Shown piece by piece: positions 38,939 through 41,946 of a stretch of 41,946 nucleotides of DNA. Origin of the DNA: a virus; IMG/VR virus record IMGVR_UViG_3300043015_000867, positions 1 to 41,946 of that record. One strand, written 5' to 3'. Position 1 is the stretch's first letter, and each line of letters starts with the position of its first letter. Made by a program: the position numbers and the translations under genes. The notes beneath the pieces are model-generated. The model worked only from the letters and a program-made list of their open reading frames with translations. It was not told the origin of the DNA and made no database searches.

Positions 38939-38994
38939 CAGATCTAGGAAAAATGCTACTTAATATACGTATGAAAAGGGGTTGAAAAGGGCGT

Positions 38995-39002
38995 GATAAA
39001 TA
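38995..39002 (+). promoter_or_regulatory. late-type box GATAAATA, 5 nt before ATG 39008
   Basis: The plus strand reads GATAAATA, CAGTT, ATG. It is the plus-strand member of the set with 5-nt spacing. No ribosome site lies near this ATG, and a GTG at 38993 within the box would be the only longer start. Confidence 0.6.
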
Positions 39003-39007
39003 CAGTT

Positions 39008-39346
39008 ATGACTAGGTCTTTATGTAAGCAATGCAAGAAACGCCCAGTTGCTATTAACTATTACAAGGGCAAAACACCATACTATAGAAGTAAATGTGAT
39101 CGTTGTGCTAGTGGCAGATCACCCGGAATACCGTTTTGGCATAAAGCAGGATATCGTCAAAAAGACAAGTGTGATAAGTGTGGATATTCAAGCAAACACA
39201 CTGAACAGTTCAATGTGTATCATATAGACGGAAACTTAACTAATTGTAAGCATAGCAACTTAAAAACTATTTGTGCTAACTGTCAAAGAATTATGCAAAA
39301 AACAGGTGTTACTTGGAAGCAGGGAGACCTAACACCTGACTTCTAA
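39008..39346 (+). CDS. HNH endonuclease-like zinc protein (112 aa)
   Basis: The start is the ATG at 39008 (a GTG at 38993 would overlap the promoter box). An N-terminal zinc-ribbon pair (CKQCKKRP, CDRCASG) is followed by an HNH-type core: CDKCGY ... VYHIDGNLTNCKHSNLKTICANCQ. The His-x-Asp-Gly-Asn and Asn-Leu parts match HNH folds, but the final His of a classic C-x-x-C-H is Gln here, so catalysis is uncertain. It is inserted in opposite orientation between gp18 and gp1, typical of free-standing homing endonucleases. Its 3' end overlaps the gp1 gene by 38 bases. Confidence 0.8.
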   Translation: MTRSLCKQCKKRPVAINYYKGKTPYYRSKCDRCASGRSPGIPFWHKAGYRQKDKCDKCGYSSKHTEQFNVYHIDGNLTNCKHSNLKTICANCQRIMQKTGVTWKQGDLTPDF

Positions 39347-39971
39347 CAGCGTTACCTAGATCTTCTAAAGTCCCATCATTCTCAATAACACCGTCAACTT
39401 TTTCACCTACCCAAGCATATTCACTAATATGCACATCTGGGTGTTGCTCTTTCATCTTATCAGTAAGTATCATATTCTTAGTAACTAGTGCTTCTTTATT
39501 ATGTTCGTTTTGTTTAATAGCATCATCGAACCATATAGGATTAGGCCCACGTTTGATACGGTATACTTTACCACGCAGTCTTTTGATCATTTTAATTTCG
39601 TTAGGGAAACGTACATCGCTAATAACAGCATCTTGCTTCATTTGTAGCAGTTTGCTTTCTAAACTAGCAATCCATATATCGTCATGAAAACCTTTACGTA
39701 GAACATCTGTACCCCAATATTGCAATATCCAACGTGGAGTAAGTTTTGGCATTTCTAGTTTTTCTGCCCACCATTCATCTACTTCTTCACGCCATGCACG
39801 TGATTCTTCTGTGTTTCCTTCTAGTGCTTCTCGGTCCCAACCAAATACAGCAGAAACAGCATCTTTAAGTGTAGTGGCAAAACTAACACGTTTATACCCA
39901 CCTTCGCTAACAAGGGTGTCAGCACAGGTATCTTTTCCAGAGCCAATCAGGCCAACGAAACCAACAATCAT
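39309..39971 (-). CDS. gp1: deoxynucleoside monophosphate kinase, gp1-like
   Basis: gp1 phosphorylates dNMPs to supply dNTPs for phage DNA synthesis. This 220-aa protein has VGFVGLIGSGKDTCADTL (P-loop, about 3-20), SFATTLKDAVSAVFGWDRE (about 30-48), TPRWILQYWGTDVLRKGFHDD (about 79-98, shortened here) and VISDVRFPNE (about 117-126), the family blocks. T4 gp1 is 241 aa. A sigma70 promoter lies directly upstream, so it is expressed early although it sits inside the structural block. The 3' end is overlapped by the convergent HNH gene. Confidence 0.9.
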   Translation of the reverse strand: MIVGFVGLIGSGKDTCADTLVSEGGYKRVSFATTLKDAVSAVFGWDREALEGNTEESRAWREEVDEWWAEKLEMPKLTPRWILQYWGTDVLRKGFHDDIWIASLESKLLQMKQDAVISDVRFPNEIKMIKRLRGKVYRIKRGPNPIWFDDAIKQNEHNKEALVTKNMILTDKMKEQHPDVHISEYAWVGEKVDGVIENDGTLEDLGNAVRSQVLGLPASK

Positions 39972-40001
39972 AGTAAGTTTATATATCCCATGTAAAAGTT
40001 T

Positions 40002-40030
40002 ATTATATACTAGGTGAATAAAAAAGTCAA
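40002..40030 (-). promoter_or_regulatory. sigma70-type (early) promoter for gp1
   Basis: The minus strand reads TTGACT (40025-40030), a 17-bp spacer, TATAAT (40002-40007). Predicted +1 is near 39995, about 24 nt before the gp1 ATG. Same architecture as the gp32 promoter. Confidence 0.8.
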
Positions 40031-40036
40031 GTGTTT

Positions 40037-40798
40037 TTATCCAATAACAAACGATAATGGAGTAGAACCGTCAACATAGTTTGCCAAATCTTGTTCTAAC
40101 TTCTCAATATCCGATTGTGCATCCGCTTTGAGTGCGTCTCCGTTTAATGAAGTACCTCCTTGCGGTGTTGAAATTGTAGCAAATTTGCCACGTGCTTCAC
40201 CAATCATGTATTTGCACGTTGCAAGTGTATAATCTTTTAACCATTGTCCTGCATAAGGATCACTTAGTAAAATAAAGTCTGGTCGTTGATTGTACACCGC
40301 TAACATAACTTCTTCATCGCCTCTAGGTCTTTGCATTATTGTTAGTTTGTGATTAACTGGATCAAATTTAAAGTTAATAAAAGAGCCAAACATTTTACCT
40401 ACAAGTTCTTGATATCCAGCAAAGGCCATATAAGTTGCCAACCCGCCCATTTGCGTAGAACTTAATAGATAGGTGTTTGTGTATGCAAGGTTGAATGGTT
40501 CAAATATTGTACCACCTTGACCACCACCGCTTCTTGACCCAATACTTCTGCGAAACACTTCTTTGACACTTTGTATTTCATTTGGAAGTATGTAATCGTT
40601 AGTGTCTTCTTTTAATTCTAAAAATGCGTAAGATTCTTCTACAGCATTTTCTGCTCTTTGTCTATATTTGCCAAGTGCTTTCTCTAGTGCTACTTCGTAG
40701 TGATCAACATCTAGTTCAACGTCAATCATACCGTCACCTAGCAACTTCTTGACGTAATTAAACAGTTTTGTTTTTGCGGTATCTAATTGTGTGCTCAT
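40037..40798 (-). CDS. gp13: neck protein gp13
   Basis: gp13 joins head and tail with gp14. This 253-aa protein shows the pattern of marine T4-like gp13: LGDGMIDVELDVDHYEVALEK (about 20-40, cut), YRQRAENAVEESYAFLEL, DYILPNEIQSVKEVFRRS, then a Gly-rich loop and QMGGLATYMAF, and the C-terminal end LANYVDGSTPLSFVIG. A helical N-terminal half is followed by a beta-rich middle. A late-type box lies 5 nt before ATG 40798. It is divergent from gp14, unlike T4, where 13-14-15 form one unit. Confidence 0.92.
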   Translation of the reverse strand: MSTQLDTAKTKLFNYVKKLLGDGMIDVELDVDHYEVALEKALGKYRQRAENAVEESYAFLELKEDTNDYILPNEIQSVKEVFRRSIGSRSGGGQGGTIFEPFNLAYTNTYLLSSTQMGGLATYMAFAGYQELVGKMFGSFINFKFDPVNHKLTIMQRPRGDEEVMLAVYNQRPDFILLSDPYAGQWLKDYTLATCKYMIGEARGKFATISTPQGGTSLNGDALKADAQSDIEKLEQDLANYVDGSTPLSFVIG

Positions 40799-40803
40799 GC
40801 TAT

Positions 40804-40811
40804 TATTTATT
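40804..40811 (-). promoter_or_regulatory. late-type box AATAAATA, 5 nt before ATG 40798
   Basis: The minus strand reads AATAAATA, ATAGC, ATG. It is one half of the divergent promoter pair between gp13 and gp14, with no ribosome site. Confidence 0.6.
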
Positions 40812-40824
40812 CGATCGTCATTCC

Positions 40825-40832
40825 AATAAATA
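40825..40832 (+). promoter_or_regulatory. late-type box AATAAATA for gp14
   Basis: The plus strand reads AATAAATA, then 8 bases to ATG 40841. With the same geometry +1 is near 40838, leaving a 3-nt leader. It shares the 42-bp intergenic space with the gp13 box. Confidence 0.6.
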
Positions 40833-40840
40833 CATTTGTT

Positions 40841-41946
40841 ATGCCCAGATTAAGTTTATACAAACCGGAGAAATCCGCTGATTATCGCTTTATAGACAAG
40901 ACTGTATATGAAGCATTTCAAATCGGTGGAACAGACATATTTGTTCACAAATATGAGGGTCCTGTTGAGCCAGGTGTAGGAACGCCAACTCAACCCAAAG
41001 GAGTAAGTGATATTCCTGAGACTAAAATACAGGATTTATTATTTTTAGAAAATCGTGATAGAAAATATTCAGACGATGTTTATACATTGCGTGGTATTTA
41101 CAATGTACAAGATTTAGATTTTGACTTATCACAGTTTGGAATGTTTTTACAAAACGATACCGTGTTTATTACATTCCATCTAAACAGAAGTGTCGAGTCG
41201 ATTGGTAGAAAACTTATGAGTGGCGATGTATTAGAACTACCGCACTTGGCAGATGACTATGCACTAAATGATTTCCAAGTATCACTAAAACGATTTTATG
41301 TAATTGAAGATATAAGTCGTCCTAGCGAAGGCTTTTCACAAACTTGGTATCCACACTTGTTAAGAGCAAAATGCAAACCAATTATGGACAGCCAAGAATT
41401 TAAAGATATTTTTGATAAAGAGTCAGGTGAAGAAGGCAAGAACTTACGTGATGTGCTTTCTACATATGAAAAAGAAATGCAAATTAATGAACAAGTAATT
41501 GCACAAGCAGAGGCCGATGCACCAAAAACAGGATATGATACAAACCAATATTTTGTTGTACCTACTGATGATGCAGGTGATGTTAATATTGTCGATGACG
41601 GTTCAAACACTCCAACTCTACAAACACCAAGTGGAAACTATTATATTGCATATGGTGGCGGGGACGGATTACCAGCGAATGGTTCACCATATACATTTGG
41701 TACTTCTTATCCTAGCAGTCCTGATAAAGGTGCATATCATTTAAGAACTGACTATTATCCTAATAGACTGTTTAGATATGATGGCAATCATTGGATTAAA
41801 GTTGATGACGGTGCAAGAATGAGTCTTACTAACACTGTACAAAATAGTGTTGTTAATGAATTTACAAACAATACAGAAACATATACAAATAGAAAAGGCA
41901 ACACTCAGCCAGAGAAACAGCCTTTGTCAACTGCATTGAAACCTGA
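40841..41946 (+). CDS. gp14: neck protein gp14, 3' end cut by the window
   Basis: A continuous frame runs from ATG 40841 to the window edge (368 codons), so only the last residues may be missing. Landmarks: RLSLYKPEKSADYRFIDKTV (about 3-22), IGGTDIFVHKYEGP, LLFLENRDRKYSDDVYTLRG (about 76-95), QNDTVFITFHLNRSVESIGRK (about 120-140, cut) and a C-terminal module DKGAYHLRTDYYPNRLFRYDGNHW. These match marine T4-like gp14, which with gp13 forms the neck. The end TALKP is near the usual C-terminus. It is divergent from gp13. Confidence 0.92.
   Translation, partial: MPRLSLYKPEKSADYRFIDKTVYEAFQIGGTDIFVHKYEGPVEPGVGTPTQPKGVSDIPETKIQDLLFLENRDRKYSDDVYTLRGIYNVQDLDFDLSQFGMFLQNDTVFITFHLNRSVESIGRKLMSGDVLELPHLADDYALNDFQVSLKRFYVIEDISRPSEGFSQTWYPHLLRAKCKPIMDSQEFKDIFDKESGEEGKNLRDVLSTYEKEMQINEQVIAQAEADAPKTGYDTNQYFVVPTDDAGDVNIVDDGSNTPTLQTPSGNYYIAYGGGDGLPANGSPYTFGTSYPSSPDKGAYHLRTDYYPNRLFRYDGNHWIKVDDGARMSLTNTVQNSVVNEFTNNTETYTNRKGNTQPEKQPLSTALKP

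Noticed and set aside
1-41946. Host-derived photosynthesis or carbon-metabolism genes, prophage integrase, transposons or CRISPR arrays
   Set aside because: None was found on reading both strands; there are no direct repeat arrays, transposase motifs or photosystem sequences.
1-41946. Counting every NATAAATA as a late promoter
   Set aside because: In DNA this AT-rich such 7-base matches are expected many times by chance; only those at gene starts with consistent spacing or ribosome sites were kept.

Overview
The window is a gene-dense, AT-rich segment of a T4-like (tevenvirus-type) marine myovirus. It carries recognisable homologues of T4 gp1, gp4, gp13, gp14, gp16, gp17, gp18, gp19, gp32, gp61, UvsW, UvsX and UvsY. 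It also carries small proteins that, from memory, are typical of marine T4-like phages of cyanobacteria and SAR11. No photosynthesis genes, tRNAs, integrase or CRISPR array were seen, so the host cannot be fixed; a low-GC marine host (Pelagibacter-like or cyanobacterial) is an inference. No stretch above about 120 bases lacks a gene.

Layout. (1) Bases 1-10452 are almost entirely minus-strand and tightly overlapped: an unknown helicase-like gene, UvsW, conserved unknowns, cupins, 2-oxoglutarate oxygenases, a queuosine-precursor-type transporter, a miniature DnaE-like protein, a virion-like protein, primase gp61 and a truncated oxygenase. A consensus sigma70 promoter (10491-10518) heads this block. 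(2) Bases 10502-22477 form a 12-kb surface-glycan cluster. Ten minus-strand genes (14991-22477) follow directly from uvsY, a five-gene plus-strand cassette (11409-14994) converges on them, and one more minus gene (10502-11362) lies at the far end. They encode glycosyltransferases of several kinds, four paralogues of one RPHP-type transferase family, a polysaccharide pyruvyl transferase, FkbM and other methyltransferases, and a nucleotidyltransferase-cupin fusion. (3) Bases 22464-25275 hold the recombination core gp32-UvsX-small acidic protein-UvsY, driven by a sigma70 promoter upstream of gp32. (4) Bases 25392-41946 are the structural module: terminase (gp16, gp17), head completion (gp4), sheath, tube and a tube-like baseplate protein, the neck genes gp13 and gp14 (divergent), large virion-like unknowns, an HNH protein and the dNMP kinase gp1.

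Regulation. Two promoter classes can be read. Three sigma70-like promoters sit before gp32, before the UvsW block and before gp1. T4-late-type boxes (NATAAATA and near variants) precede most structural genes. The most unusual signal is that in at least seven genes, on both strands, the late box lies exactly 5 nt before the ATG with no Shine-Dalgarno sequence. By T4 late-promoter geometry this puts +1 on the start codon and predicts leaderless late mRNAs.
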